Shown: positions 28,805 through 40,222, numbered from the stretch's first letter. The stretch: DNA of 64,000 nucleotides from Rachicladosporium sp. CCFEE 5018 (GCA_002077045.2 KZ111140.1:248001-312000), one strand, 5' to 3'. The notes: generated from the letters alone by a model not told the origin. Numbers and translations are program-made.

Positions 28805-29863
28805 ATGGCTACCCCCGCGCAAGCCGAGTTCAACGATCTTATGCGCGATAAGTCACATCGCTCTAATCACCCCGAAGACGATAACGACGACGCCCGCTCC
28901 TTCCTAAATCTTTCGGACGACGATGAAGATCGCACACCTCCAGCTTCGATCCAGGATCCAGACGAATATATTCCCCGCGCAAGCATGAGTAGTGGTCGTC
29001 CTACCATCCCTCGAACTCGCTATGGCGCCAACACAGGTCCTAAGGGTGTCATCTCGGATGCTCAAAACTACCGAGACTCACAACGGGTACATCGAACGAG
29101 TCTGAGGAGTACGAGCACGCTGCCACAGCACATTGGGCAGAAGCTATCGAGGAGGGAGCAGATCTTGGAAGAGAAGCGAGGCGAGGAGGACGATGAGGAT
29201 GACGAATTTGGACTGGAAGATGGTGATGGAGAGTTCATGTCAAAGTGGCGAGAAGGACGATTGAAGGAGTTGCAGGGCGGTGGTTTTGAGAGCAAGATGC
29301 ACAGTCGGGTACGGCAGAGGCGGTTATACGGCGCGATGGTGACTGTGGACGGTGATGGATATTTGGAAGCTGTTGAGGGGAGTGGTGGGGATACTGTTGT
29401 TGTGGTCTATATCTACGACGACATCGTAAACATTGCACCTTACCCGGACCAATGTGCTCAGCTAACGGGAAGGCAGTCACAAGTCAGCCAAGCGATCGAA
29501 GACTGCTTGCAAACTCTCGCACAAAAGCATCAAGACGTGCGGTTCGTGAAGCTGCACTATCAGGACGCGGAGATGGAGCCTGCCGGCGTACCTGCGCTCA
29601 TCGCCTATAAAGCGGGCGAGAAATTCGCAGGTCTTGTGCCGATTGTGGGAGAGATACCTGAGGACGCGGAGCTGAGTGCATTGTCATTGGAGTCGGTATT
29701 GCAGAGGTATGAGGCTCTTGGGAGGGCCATTGGTGGGAAGAAAGAAGTCGTCGAGCTGACTTCGAGGGCAGACATCAAGTTCTTCGATGAGAAAACTTGT
29801 CCCACTACACTTCCATCCGTCAATCCCTTCAGACCACACGATCATGACTTCAAGTCTACATAA
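28805..29863 (+). CDS. Phosducin-like protein (G-beta-gamma chaperone)
   Basis: Cytosolic cofactor that helps fold and assemble G-beta-gamma. Exons 28805-29425 and 29477-29863 (intron 51 nt with GCTAAC branch site), 335 residues. The N-terminal part is acidic and disordered (SFLNLSDDDEDR). A helical segment with HIGQKLSRREQILEEKRGEEDDEDDE-type charge follows (residues about 105-135). The C-terminal thioredoxin-like fold has VVVVYIYDDI, VRFVKLHYQDAEM, GVPALIAYKAGE and FAGLVPIVGE. It sits directly downstream of G-beta copy B on the same strand, so chaperone and client are neighbours. An upstream in-frame start at 28,700 would add a tail that looks like 5' UTR. Confidence 0.88.
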   Translation: MATPAQAEFNDLMRDKSHRSNHPEDDNDDARSFLNLSDDDEDRTPPASIQDPDEYIPRASMSSGRPTIPRTRYGANTGPKGVISDAQNYRDSQRVHRTSLRSTSTLPQHIGQKLSRREQILEEKRGEEDDEDDEFGLEDGDGEFMSKWREGRLKELQGGGFESKMHSRVRQRRLYGAMVTVDGDGYLEAVEGSGGDTVVVVYIYDDIVNIAPYPDQCAQLTGRQSQVSQAIEDCLQTLAQKHQDVRFVKLHYQDAEMEPAGVPALIAYKAGEKFAGLVPIVGEIPEDAELSALSLESVLQRYEALGRAIGGKKEVVELTSRADIKFFDEKTCPTTLPSVNPFRPHDHDFKST

Positions 29864-30868
29864 CACTGCGGCTCCAGACCACAAGCTGTCGAGACCCTTG
29901 CTTGGTGCACACAGAGGGCGAGTGCACGTCGCCGTGCAGGGAGCACCGGACGACGGACTGTTACTACAACGAGCACACAACGGCCACAATGTACGTATAG
30001 CAACGCGAAACGGCAGCGTATTTCAACACGTTGTCAAACAATCTGAGGAAACGAGCACTTTCACTTCGGGCTGGCTCAGACTGCCTGCGTCCTTCTTAGG
30101 GCGGACCATATTCGTCACGTTTCTTGTGATCTTTCAGCGCCCCATGAGGTTGGCCATCATATACTTTGGTATCCCTCATACTTGTTGAAACACTTCAATG
30201 TGCGACCTCGATGTGGCATAGAAGCGATAGATCACGGGATGACGAAGCTGCTGGACATGTATAAGATCGACTCTTGATGGTACATTCTCAGTGGTACGAC
30301 TAGCCCTCCATTGTCGTCGCCCAAAACATAGCGGCCATGCATGACTTGAGGTACAGCCACGGGCTTCGATTCGATATTCCACCGTCGTCTCTGGACCTGA
30401 TCCCCGAAGATGGTCCGCTTCTCTCGTGGGCCGCGCGAGCGGTTATTGAGGAGAGTCGCCAACCCCGCCAGCTTTTGAGGATAAGTCTACGACCTCTTAT
30501 CCATTTTTGTCTACTCGTACGTGCACATTTCGAACCTTAATGCCAACCAATGAGACGTCGATAGTGCTGACAGCTGGTGACCTCGCCAGTAGAAACGTCG
30601 GAACACGGGACTCATCATCTATTCTGACCGACAGCGTCCCGGCAATAAGGTAATGCTGTCCTGGAATTATTCACGCACTCGAAGACACATGCAGTGGGCG
30701 CGGAGTACGAAGGGATATAGGCAGCCGTGTTGTGATACAATCTTCCCTCTTCACTAACTTCCTCCGACTTCCTGCGATATCTGGACGTCGTAAGCGCTAC
30801 CGCGATCTCCTCTACTGACTTGCTCCTAGACCCCTACTGAGAGCGCCGCGCAATCTGTTCGGTATGTC
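29864..30868. other. Intergenic, no gene recognised
   Basis: About 1 kb with short overlapping frames on both strands and no domain or splice pattern that I can support. Confidence 0.4.
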
Positions 30869-32110
30869 ATGTCAAATGGGCTATATAAATCACAGAGGCG
30901 GCCCTTTAAATCCAAGCTTTCTCGTCTACCTGTTCTGCGGTGTCTCCGCGATGTCTGCACAAGACTTGCTGACCGGGTTGGCCCTCAAATCCCCCGAACG
31001 GACTCTGCTGCGTTCTGGAGAGCTCTACGAGAGCGTGAGACTGCGCGCGAAACCGAGGAGACGCGGCGCAATGTCCAGCAGCTCGCGATACATGACAAAG
31101 CCCAACTGTCGAAGTTGCAGACGCCGGCTGGCACACAAGCGTCTGAGCACGAGACTGCGGAAGGTAGCACGGCGAGTACTCTGTGCTTTGAGGTGGAGTG
31201 TACCACCACCACTACTTCCGCGATCGAGTTGGAAGCAGCGTCGACAACCACTGGCCTGTTATGCGACATTGCCTCCGACCACAATGATGGCGATCTCGAC
31301 GGCCAGATGCGGTCTGATGCGATGGTCGCGATGCAGTGGACAGCAGCACACGATGCTAAGCTGGAGAACGAGAGAAGATCTCATCTGATGAGCCTCCCCG
31401 CTGAGCTACGAAACAGTATCGTAGAGGAAGTAGTCTCGGGACAGCCTATCGAGCTAGCCATAGGATGTGGTCCTCAACTGCAAGTTCCGCGCCATCTGCT
31501 TGCCATAGCGCAAACGTGTCGTGGAGCGCGCGTTCATGCTCCCCAGGCTAAGCACCAAATCCGTGTTCGCCTTCGACTCTGCCAAGGCAGCTTGATAGGT
31601 GAGGCTAACACCTGCATCGATCGAGCTCACGGTCTCGAGGAGGTCCAGCGCAACATCTCACCCGCCTTGCACATGGCTGGTATCGAACGGATCAAGCAGA
31701 ACGGCCTCGAGGTTGGCATCGGGCGCCTACCCATGCTGGGAGAATGGCGCAATTTGGAGCACAAGCGGTACAATGAGCTGGCGGATGGGATATCGGCAGC
31801 GTGGGGATGTTTACGTGTGGTACGGAAGACTTTACAGAGACTGGCGCCCGCGGCACAGATCAAAGTGTCAGTAGACATGTCTGGCCTGTTCATGTCATCC
31901 TGTATGGAGGCCTGCCACTTGGGACAGCTAAGACCATTGATCGTGCGCTACAAGAAGGAGGATGTGGACGCTTACTTTGAAGATCTGCGGGATCAATTCT
32001 GGTGGGCTTACAGACACGGAAGGATTAATAATTCACTATGGGGCGAGCTTGACGCTAGAGCGCAGATGCTGAACTGGCAGGCATTGGAGATAATGATGGG
32101 CTTAGACTAG
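30869..32110 (+). CDS. F-box-like hypothetical protein 1
   Basis: 413-residue frame without recognised enzyme domain. The first about 170 residues are low-complexity (Arg/Glu-rich, then Thr/Ser-rich). At about residues 170-190 it has SHLMSLPAELRNSIVEEVV, the LPxELRNxI(V/Y)xxV pattern of fungal F-box-like proteins, which bind Skp1 in SCF ubiquitin ligases. The remaining 220 residues are helical with a conserved W-rich end. It is clearly related to the next gene, which is convergent. The start codon is uncertain; a later ATG near the F-box-like motif is possible. Confidence 0.55.
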   Translation: MSNGLYKSQRRPFKSKLSRLPVLRCLRDVCTRLADRVGPQIPRTDSAAFWRALRERETARETEETRRNVQQLAIHDKAQLSKLQTPAGTQASEHETAEGSTASTLCFEVECTTTTTSAIELEAASTTTGLLCDIASDHNDGDLDGQMRSDAMVAMQWTAAHDAKLENERRSHLMSLPAELRNSIVEEVVSGQPIELAIGCGPQLQVPRHLLAIAQTCRGARVHAPQAKHQIRVRLRLCQGSLIGEANTCIDRAHGLEEVQRNISPALHMAGIERIKQNGLEVGIGRLPMLGEWRNLEHKRYNELADGISAAWGCLRVVRKTLQRLAPAAQIKVSVDMSGLFMSSCMEACHLGQLRPLIVRYKKEDVDAYFEDLRDQFWWAYRHGRINNSLWGELDARAQMLNWQALEIMMGLD

Positions 32111-32318
32111 TAGTCAGGACTATACTACAGCGTACTGACCGTCTACCCGAAAGTCATCGTCTCTCACTGGCCGCTATCAACATTCCTGTGCACATATCAT
32201 CGTACTCATAATTGCAGACTAGCTACCTTGCCGCCATCGAGATACAGTACATACGGACAATATTCCCAGGCCAGGTTGTCCGACGCGAACACTTCGCCTT
32301 TCGATGTTGATCTCCTGT

Positions 32319-33104
32319 TCAACACGATCTCTGCCGTGTGACCTGGAAGAGCTCGTCCAAAATGTCTAGGGTCCTCCTTTCGACCCAGTGCAGATCTCCC
32401 CTCGCCTGAGCCCAGCAACTTTGAGCCAGCCTCTCGCGCGCATGAGCAAGCCCCGCGCGATGAGTTTCGAAGTACGCCCTGACTTCTTTTCGCGCTGCTG
32501 TATCCCCTTTGTAATCACCCTTGAAAACCAGGTTTCCGAAAGGTTTCACCCCAGCCACTACGCGACAGGCCTCCAAATGCTTCTGCAGGTCCACGTTGAT
32601 CGGGCAGAGCGAAATGCTATATGGCAGCCCTGGCACGTTTTGGTTCACAGCCTGACGGATGAGCTTCACGAAGTCTCGCGCCGTATGGACGCCCCTCTCA
32701 TGACTTAAGCCCGGCTGCTCGCTCTCTGGGGCGGGCTCGATCGCTAGACTCCCGATCCAAAGGTCTACTTCCGTGATATTGTGATTCTCCAGCGTTAGGA
32801 AGCCGGGCTTGACGTTGCTCTTCACCTGGTCCAATAGTAGGACGCTTCGGTCAAGCCGCTGGGTCTCGTACATCAGGCTTTTCTTGCAAGCGACGATGCG
32901 GACGCGGGTCGAGGTACGGATCTGGTCGCGATGCTGACGAGCCAGACGGCAGACTTGTGTGATGGCGAGATTGTTCGGTTCCTCGCCGAGGAGGGGTCTG
33001 TCATTCGTGATTCGGAGGAGGAGTGGCTGCGGTACGATGACCTCGTCAACAATCTGGTTGCGCACTTCGGCGGGCAGGCCACCCATGAGATAGTTCCTGG
33101 CCAT
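32319..33104 (-). CDS. F-box-like hypothetical protein 2
   Basis: 261 residues, starting almost directly with the F-box-like segment YLMGGLPAEVRNQIVDEVI. It aligns with protein 1 over its whole length: the F-box-like part, the CRLAR/CRGAR helix, RVRIVACKKSLM against RVRLRLCQGSLI, WIGSLAI against GIGRLPM, and the acidic VRAYFE/VDAYFE helix near the end. It lacks the long low-complexity N-terminus. The pair looks like a local inverted gene duplication now strongly diverged. Function unknown beyond possible Skp1 binding. Confidence 0.6.
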   Translation of the reverse strand: MARNYLMGGLPAEVRNQIVDEVIVPQPLLLRITNDRPLLGEEPNNLAITQVCRLARQHRDQIRTSTRVRIVACKKSLMYETQRLDRSVLLLDQVKSNVKPGFLTLENHNITEVDLWIGSLAIEPAPESEQPGLSHERGVHTARDFVKLIRQAVNQNVPGLPYSISLCPINVDLQKHLEACRVVAGVKPFGNLVFKGDYKGDTAARKEVRAYFETHRAGLAHARERLAQSCWAQARGDLHWVERRTLDILDELFQVTRQRSC

Positions 33105-33892
33105 GGTGGTGGATGTGGCTGAGAAAGGGACACTCTATGCTAGTCCGTTGTTGAATGCTGATGCCGGATGCCGGTAGATTGGTTGTGCTTGAGTGTGGAT
33201 GTGTTTCAAATGTGTCGAGGGTTGAAGGAAGCGACATGCTGGGGGAGCGCATCTATATGCCAGCGGTATCGCAGCCGGCTCTAGAGGTGGATGTATCCTC
33301 ACGGTGCCAAAGCCTGTTAGACTTCCGGTCAGCAGCATTGGACCTGACCCGAGTGAACGGAACGAAAGTGGAACCCGTCCTCATCTGTCCAGCCGGCTGC
33401 CCAGTGTTGACTTCACCTTGCTGTCCTCAGCACATGCGCAGACGTGTTCATCGATCGTCTTGCGCTTTGACAGCTATGTGCTTCAGATGCTACGGCGTAT
33501 GTCCGCACTTGTTTTATACGACAAGACGCACAGTTCGCCAGTCGAATCGTAGACATGCTACAGGAACGAGAGCCAGATACGCCTCCAAGGCGGTGGGCGC
33601 ACGTGAGAGCACGTGAGAGCACGTGAGAGCACGTGAGAGCACGTGAGAAAGCAAAGCGGCAATGCAAACCCAGCTTGTACGTGGTAACATTCAGATCATT
33701 TCGCTCTATTTACATGTATCAGCTGGCCATGAATCTCAAGCCCTTACATACCCTGGCAAGGCCACTTATTTGTGCCGGACGCCAGTCGCAAGTCGGCGCA
33801 GCCGCCCACATCCCGTCATAGATCCGTAGATCGCCATTTGCACATCCCCGGGCGACCTACCTTCCGGGTGCTTATGCAGCACTTGACATCCA
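33105..33892. other. Intergenic with short tandem repeat
   Basis: No gene recognised. Contains the 10-bp CACGTG tandem repeat listed separately. Confidence 0.45.
33599..33648. repeat. Five perfect 10-bp repeats GCACGTGAGA
   Basis: Five head-to-tail copies of a 10-bp unit, each containing a CACGTG E-box/G-box, the palindrome bound by bHLH factors (Cbf1/Pho4/SREBP type in fungi). About 245 bp beyond the 3' end of the arrestin gene and 500 bp upstream of F-box-like gene 2. Binding is inferred only. Confidence 0.85.
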
Positions 33893-36456
33893 TCACATTC
33901 GAATCATCCCTGCCGATCCAACAGCGACCCCTCGTCTACCCAAGTCCATACTTCGATTCAGCCTCGCGCCAGGCGTAAGCGGTATATTCACCCTCCCACC
34001 TCTGTGCGCCTCATCTCCACTATCTTCGTCGTCATATGCATCGCTTAGCCGTGCAAAGTAATCCGACAAGCCAGATGTCGGAGAAGCTATTGTGTCGTAC
34101 TGTGGTGGCGGCGTAATGAGTGGTGGAGGCGGCTCCTCATCCTCGAAAGCTGGTGGGTTGAACGACGGTGCGCGGAGCATGTGCATCGGCCTCGCTGGCT
34201 GGGACCGACCGTTCGGATTACTACCAGCGCCGTGGAGGTGGACGGTCGGTGGCCGGGCGATCGACGGGCGGGGAGTTGGAACATCGCTACCAGTCGAGTC
34301 GGGCGTGATGTTTGTGACATTGTTGATGCCCGGGATGACCGCGGGAGAGTTTCGCCGCCGCGTTGCTCCGGGACAGCCGCAGTCGTATAGATGCGCACCG
34401 TTGGTGCCGCTTTCTGGGGAGGTGTAGGCGGGTAGTGAGGTATTTGCCTGGGTCGCGCGGCAGGAGAGGATGTGGAAAGGAGAGTCGATTGAGATCTCAA
34501 AGTGGCGGCGTTTCGTTGGGTCGACTGCGTCGGGTTTGGAGAGGCGCATCACGATCTGCTGGTGAATTAGTACATGTCTGCAGACAATCAGATGAATATA
34601 CAATGGCATACCTTGATCCAGTGATGCACCTGTATGTTCTGGTAAGTAGTGTCAAAGTGCAGCCGTTGACTTCGATCGCGCTCCTTCATCGTGTGACAGC
34701 TGGGTAATTGCACATTGAACTCCATTTCCGTCGGGCCGATGTTCGAGTCGCCTTCGAGATTGCCAAGCAGATTAGTAGTATCAGCTGGCGTGACATTCTC
34801 ACCTCTGGCAGCTCGTGCTCGAGCATCATAAGGTATGCCACCGCCAGACGTGATTCTCATCGTACTGCCAGGGAAGGTACTTGTCGGATCACTGTCGGAC
34901 CGCTTCTCGAATAGCTGTACTTTCCGCGTAGGCTCCATGCGGTGCACATGCTTGTTCGCGCAGAAGTATTCGACATTTTCTGTCACTAGCACCTTGATTC
35001 TGTGGCATTGCACCTTCGCTAGTGGTGTCAACTTGAACGCTATCGGCACTTGAGATCCCAGTGGAAAGCTTTTGCCGGAGATCACGATATCGTAGTGTAA
35101 TTGATCTTCCCAGTTCCGACTGATCGCAATGGGTTCTACTGTCTCCAACGATCCTTCCGAGGGTGCCCGAATTAAGATGACGTCCTTTGTCCCTGCGAGA
35201 TTTGCTCGGAAAGCTCCAGACCTTTCAATTGATGCCTCCAGCTCATATGTCACGCTTCCGAGATCCACACCAATGGTCTCCGGCATGCGGCTGTCGATCG
35301 GCAGCTCGAAGTTGTACAGGTAGTCGCCGGGCAGGAAGGTGCGATAGCCTTTAGCAGCAACAGAGGCGGCATTTGGAGGTGTGTCGCCTTTACCGAAGCT
35401 TCGAGACGAGTTCACTTGCAGTGACAACCGCTTCGCTTCTCTCGATGTAAGGTTCACGGAAGAGCTGTTGGGCGATAATCGGCCAATCGGGTCGAGTCTC
35501 GTTATGGTGGACGATGCGCCCTCTGACTTGAAGAGCTGCACTTGATCAGCGCATGTGCCTCGCTCGGCGCTCTCGAATTGCGCGTTGAAAAATGGCCAAG
35601 TATGGCTCATGATGGTATTGGTCTCTTCAAAGTCGATCTTTCGTGGAGGAATGCCTTCTGGCCATTTCGTCATCGATTTACCCTTGAATCTCAGCGTGAT
35701 GGCCTTGATCTTTGCTGCTTTCGCTACTCGGACGTGAAGGCTGCCTCGAAGCAATGCAGTGTTGCCAGGAGCGGATTCATTATTGTCGAAGCCTTGAAGG
35801 AATAGCACGGGCTCAGCGAGTGTGATGCCCACAGAAACGCCGTTCCCTGATGCGATTGGCTTCTCCTCGTCTAAACTCATGCCTGGTATCGTGTCGTTGC
35901 CGGGTATGCCATTTGTGCTGCCACTACGCGGCGACACCGCACCACTCCGATCGCTTCTGGCAGTTCTGGTACTGACACCCGATGCGGTGCTTCGATTGTC
36001 ACTGTTTAGCCTCGGCCACTGTATAGTGCTCACGGGCCCATTGATGGAGCTTCGAATCCCTGCCCGCATGGCCGCCGCGTCACCTCCAGCAACACTCGGC
36101 ACTGACCCCTTTCTCTTCCCAGGCGACCAAGATCGCCTGTTTGCTTTCTTCTGTTGGGTGTCGCCCGTGGGCGGCTGTATAACCGATCTCAAAAACCTCT
36201 TCGCTGACTCTCGCGAGACCGCCAGGTTGAACCACGCGAGGCGTTGTGGGGGTGGTGATGTGGTGTAGATCGGAGGCTCCGGACGAAAGGCGTTGAGTGC
36301 CTGTACCCGTATGCGTCCAGTGGGTGTACGTCGCGGGAGGAAGAAGTCGAAGCTTCTTCGGGCAGTAGCTCGCTCGGATGATGCGGATTCTTCGGTCGGA
36401 GAATAATATGCTAGAGTGCCGCCTGTGCGACTTCGTAATTCGACTGCTGCTGCCAT
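33893..36456 (-). CDS. Alpha-arrestin (ART/CreD-like) ubiquitin-ligase adaptor
   Basis: Adaptor that brings the HECT ligase Rsp5/HulA to plasma-membrane transporters so they are endocytosed. Exon 1 is 36456-34612, exon 2 is 34555-33893; 835 residues. The first about 200 residues are disordered. The arrestin N-domain starts at about 205 (SVGITLAEPVLFLQG, LRGSLHVRVAKAAKIKAITLRFKG) and is followed by the C-domain (SFPLGSQVPIAFKLTPLAKVQCHRIKVLV). The tail is disordered. Two PPxY motifs are present: PPIY near residue 60 and PPQY in the C-terminal tail; these are the usual WW-domain docking sites. The intron donor GTATGC and the acceptor join WIK to IVMRLSKP in frame. Confidence 0.88.
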
Positions 36457-37504
36457 TACGAATGCCTCGTCAGCTACCGGTATGAGAAAGTGGAGCAGAT
36501 CATGATGTTTGCAACGGAGGCTTTCTACTCAATTGCCTTCTTTGATGCTGTCACACATAGAGGTATGCGCGCACGCAAGCGCGTCCGAGCATACGCGCTC
36601 TGCCATGGCAAGAGCAGCGCTCTGTTGCACATCTCGTCATACAGCGCCAGTACACGGCGCACGAGCTCCATTGTTGTAAAGAAATGCTTGTGCAACTTAC
36701 ATTTGCTGACAAGGGCTCAGGGCGTACGAAGCGTCCAAGCGGATAAGATAGGCGCAAATAATGTTTCAGATGTACTGGCAAGAGAGTCGATGTCGTCGCG
36801 AGGATGACTTAGAGTTGCTTCCAAACTTGCGGGCAATCGGTCGCGGACCAGTAATTGGGCATATGAGAGAGGTCCGGAGGATGCTTGTGCAGGTAGTTGG
36901 CCGTTATGACTATTACTTCCCGAGAACGTAGTGCAGGGAGCTGGGCTTCGTCGAGTCCTGGCTGTATTGACGCTTCCAAGGCCAAGGACAGCTGCACTGT
37001 AGTAGCGGTGTTTGTATGCAGCGGGATGATCGATCCTCGGGCCTGCAGCCGGGTACAGTACTTGACTGGACGTGGGGAAAATTGGATGATGAATGTAAGC
37101 ACGATGGTCGCGGCAGCACTTGGCTTATAGGCGCAGCATGTCAATAATCAATGCAAATGTCATTTGACAGCGTGCTGACGTGTAAATTCGCTTTACAGTT
37201 TGCTCTCACGAGCTGCTCCCTCTCCGTCATCGCATGAGATTGCGTCAATGGGAGGCAGCGGAAGGCACTTGCGCCGTGAGAGTTGATGCTAGAATTGACG
37301 CGCCGCTGAGTGCCGCCCGTTTTTCCATCCAGGTGGGCAGGTCAAAATGTTCCGCATATGCGGAATCGACTGCCGAGGGCTGCAGCAATTGCATGATCTG
37401 TCATGAAGCTTCGCGTCTCATCAAAGCCGCTGCTACCGAGTGATGTGCTGCAAGGATTATCTGTACATCCGTGCTACACCGACAATCGTCACGCGACTAC
37501 AGTA
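36457..37504. other. Intergenic with dispersed repeat copy 2
   Basis: No gene recognised between the arrestin start and arm B. The part from about 37,030 on is the second copy of the dispersed repeat found at 7,390-8,120. Confidence 0.5.
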
Positions 37505-37650
37505 CCACGCGAGTGACAAAGAAAGCAGCCCTCTCATTGAGTCCTCGTGGAGGAGGGTGCTGACATGTGCATCGCCGCGATAGTATATCGATGACTACGC
37601 TGTCCGCGAGAGTCCTCTGCCTTCTGGAACTCCCTTAAGTAGCACTGACT
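37030..37650 (+). repeat. Dispersed degenerate repeat, copy 2
   Basis: Direct, degenerate copy of 7,390-8,120 (see that entry for anchors), overlapping the outer end of arm B. Its right-hand portion is the part also present, inverted, at the end of arm A. Confidence 0.55.
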
Positions 37651-38286
37651 ACAGCTACTTGCCGCGACATAGTCTAAATTACCAGTGTTAATCGCGTCGA
37701 TTTCTCGAGTGGTCCACTTTGACTATTATACCTGTAACTCCGTTATGGACCACTTCGTTTTGGTGGCACTGCACCCTTTCTGATTGACGTATGCTTAGGA
37801 TAGTTACGCTTAACCAAGAAAGATTTCGACTTCGCCTGCCCTTCGAGTGTCGCTCTTGAGGGAACGAGTCATCGCCGGCAAACGTGGCAAGTCGATGATA
37901 CCCCTTTGCCGTGTCGCAGGTCAACTTATGTTCAGGCGCTTTGGGATCTGTGTGAGTTATGATGGGTCTAAGAAGCACATCTCGGTCCTACGCGACTGAC
38001 TTGGGTGCTGAAGGTAAATAAAGAGGCCAATTGCACCACCAGGAGGAGCGGGTGGCCCACCTGAGACATGCAGGAGACTGTGAGGACGTGGAGGACGGGT
38101 GTCGTACTGTTTTTCGGATGTATTTGGGTGGGACTTCGCGCAGCAGCACCGATTCCATACCAAGAGCCTTGCTCATTGCCCGAGATGCCTCTTGCTGATC
38201 CGCTGCCTCCAACTGCTCTCTCCCACAGCTGCTCTGAACACTTTAACTCCTCCCCACTCCGCTCGTCCCCTGAATTCCATCATCGC

Positions 38287-38625
38287 TCAGCGGTGCTGCA
38301 CTTCGTGTTAGTGCCCAATCTCCCAACATCCATCCAGGACACTCGTCGCTCACCTTGACGAAACCGATATCAGCGGACTTCTCACGGAAGCACTGGCGGC
38401 AGATGTTAAGGCCGTACTTGCGAATGAGACCAGCCTTGTGTGTGCAGACGCGGCTGTGAATCACTGATTAGCCCATATTTTCTTCCTCAAATTCCTCTCG
38501 ATATTCGCTATGCGTCCTGCCCTTCCCGATTCTTTCTAGTGTAATTTTGGCAGTGGTACGCACCATTCGCGGGAGCCCTTGCCGTAGGTGCGCGGGCGCG
38601 AGTACCAGACGGATTCGTGAGACAT
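38287..38625 (-). CDS. RPS29: 40S ribosomal protein S29 (arm B)
   Basis: Second RPS29 gene with the same three-exon structure as at 24,834-25,172. ATG at 38623-38625, middle exon with the zinc cysteines, and the 9-nt last exon (38287-38295) coding His-Arg-stop. The predicted protein is identical or nearly so. The sequence downstream of the gene differs greatly from arm A. Confidence 0.92.
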
Positions 38626-38920
38626 GATTGCGGTGTTCGAGTTGAGGTGTTTGTGTGGTGCTCGGTGTCGCTGGTGCAGGATGTGCGCGGTAGAATCGTC
38701 GGTATCTCCGTAGTAGGTCTTGAACGCTCGCCAGGCTTGGCAATAATTTCGTGAAGCCGTGATCTCGAAGTGGGGGCTCGGAACGGGTAGTGGGATTGGC
38801 CGCCGCTAGTGTTGGCGAGTATCGCGACTTCGATAACAGCACGAACAGCTCCCCGACGGCGACAACATATGGCATTTGGCTGAGCAATCAGAACCCACAC
38901 GACAGTAATTCCAAGCCAAG
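38626..38920. promoter_or_regulatory. Shared promoter, RPS29 / Apc13-like (arm B)
   Basis: 295 bp between divergent start codons, equivalent to 24,545-24,833. Similar near the RPS29 start, diverged towards the Apc13-like start. Confidence 0.5.
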
Positions 38921-39270
38921 ATGGTGTGTCTCTCGAAGATGAGACTCTCTAGTACTTACTGACGATCCCGCAGTCCCGCGATTCATCCTTCACATCGCTA
39001 CACCTCCACCAGGCTCACCATGCCGACTTGTTAGAGGAATTCAGTCGCATCAAGCTACCTGCCGAGGAGATTATGGTACCACTTCACCATCAGCCCATCA
39101 ATCCAGATGACGAGGACAACGTGGTGCCGGATCAGCATGCAGCATTCGGCATTCAGCGAGCCACGCAGAAAGTCCGCGAGCCTGCTTGGAAGGATCTGGG
39201 ACTGGAACGACTCATGACTGGAGGACCGCCGAAGACGCATGGGGGGAGCAGTCGAAAGCCGTTACGATGA
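38921..39270 (+). CDS. APC13: Apc13/Swm1-like APC/C subunit (arm B)
   Basis: ATG-only first exon at 38921-38923, intron 38924-38973 (donor GTGTGT), second exon 38974-39270; 99 residues. Differs from the arm A protein mainly near the C-terminus. The core LPAEEIMVPLHHQPINPDDED and AWKDLGLERLM are the same. Confidence 0.72.
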
Positions 39271-39421
39271 GCCATCTTTCACGTCGTCGAGTTGGCATGC
39301 ATCTCCCACGGTACGGTCAACACCATCGGCACGCGACGATACATCACTCCGACAAGAATCTGAACGTCCACAAGCAACGGAATTCCAGTTCTTGCAACTA
39401 CGGCGATACTGTGTTCCCTGT

Positions 39422-40222
39422 TCAAATTCCAGCCTTGCTCCTCACAAACGCTGCCGCTGCAGGCGCATCGGTCGCGTAGGTCAAATGAGGAGGCAGGATC
39501 AGATTCCCTCCATCACAGATGTTATCACCAACGTTACAGAAGGTCTTGACTTTGCTCGCGGGGATGCGACCTACTGGCTGGCCGCGATCTGGGTCACCAA
39601 AGACCTATCATATTTTTCCGTCAGCATCACTCAGCTAATCATCCTGGACCTGGGATACTTACGACCACGGAGCTGACAAAATTCGTCGTGCTGTTGCTGA
39701 TCAAAGCGGCTGCGTTGTGTACCAGCTGAGCACCCTGCGAGTAACCCGAGAGTACAAGCTTCGTCTTGGGACATTGAGACTGCGCTTGGGCAGCGAGGTT
39801 CGCCATGTTGCGGCTGCCGCCAGCATCTCCTCCCATGTTAAAACCGGCGACGTCTGCTGGATAGGCTACCTGGAGTGACTGTCAACACTTGTCCAGCCCG
39901 CGATGCTATCGGTAAGGGTAGCCTCACTCCTTGAACGGCTATTTTGCCGGCGCCTGTGGAATTTGCCAGAGCCTGGAAGAATGGCGGTCCGACGATCGTG
40001 CCAACATTGCCGCTTTCAAATGTGCCACGCGCCTGGCATCGCGTCAGTCGCTGGGACACAGTGGGAAAGTAGAACACATACGAAAATGACGGTGATTGCG
40101 CGACAAGGCGTGCCGTCGGTCAATTGATTCTGAGTATTGCTAGCGATGTACTGTCTCTTCTCCAGATCGGCCGGCAAGGCCAGAGCCAGAGCCACGGACG
40201 AAAATAGGGCGAGTAGCTTCAT
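39422..40222 (-). CDS. Secreted cutinase/CE5 esterase (arm B)
   Basis: Four-exon gene equivalent to 23,225-24,028, starting at 40222 with MKLLALFSSVALALALPA and ending at 39422 (SKAGI-stop). GYSQGAQ, the NVGD..C acid region and PPHLTYATD are all kept, so it should be active. It differs from copy A in several surface residues (for example GGSRNMANLAAQ against GGSRLMASLAAQ). Two intact cutinase copies contrast with two broken transporter copies beside them. Confidence 0.92.
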
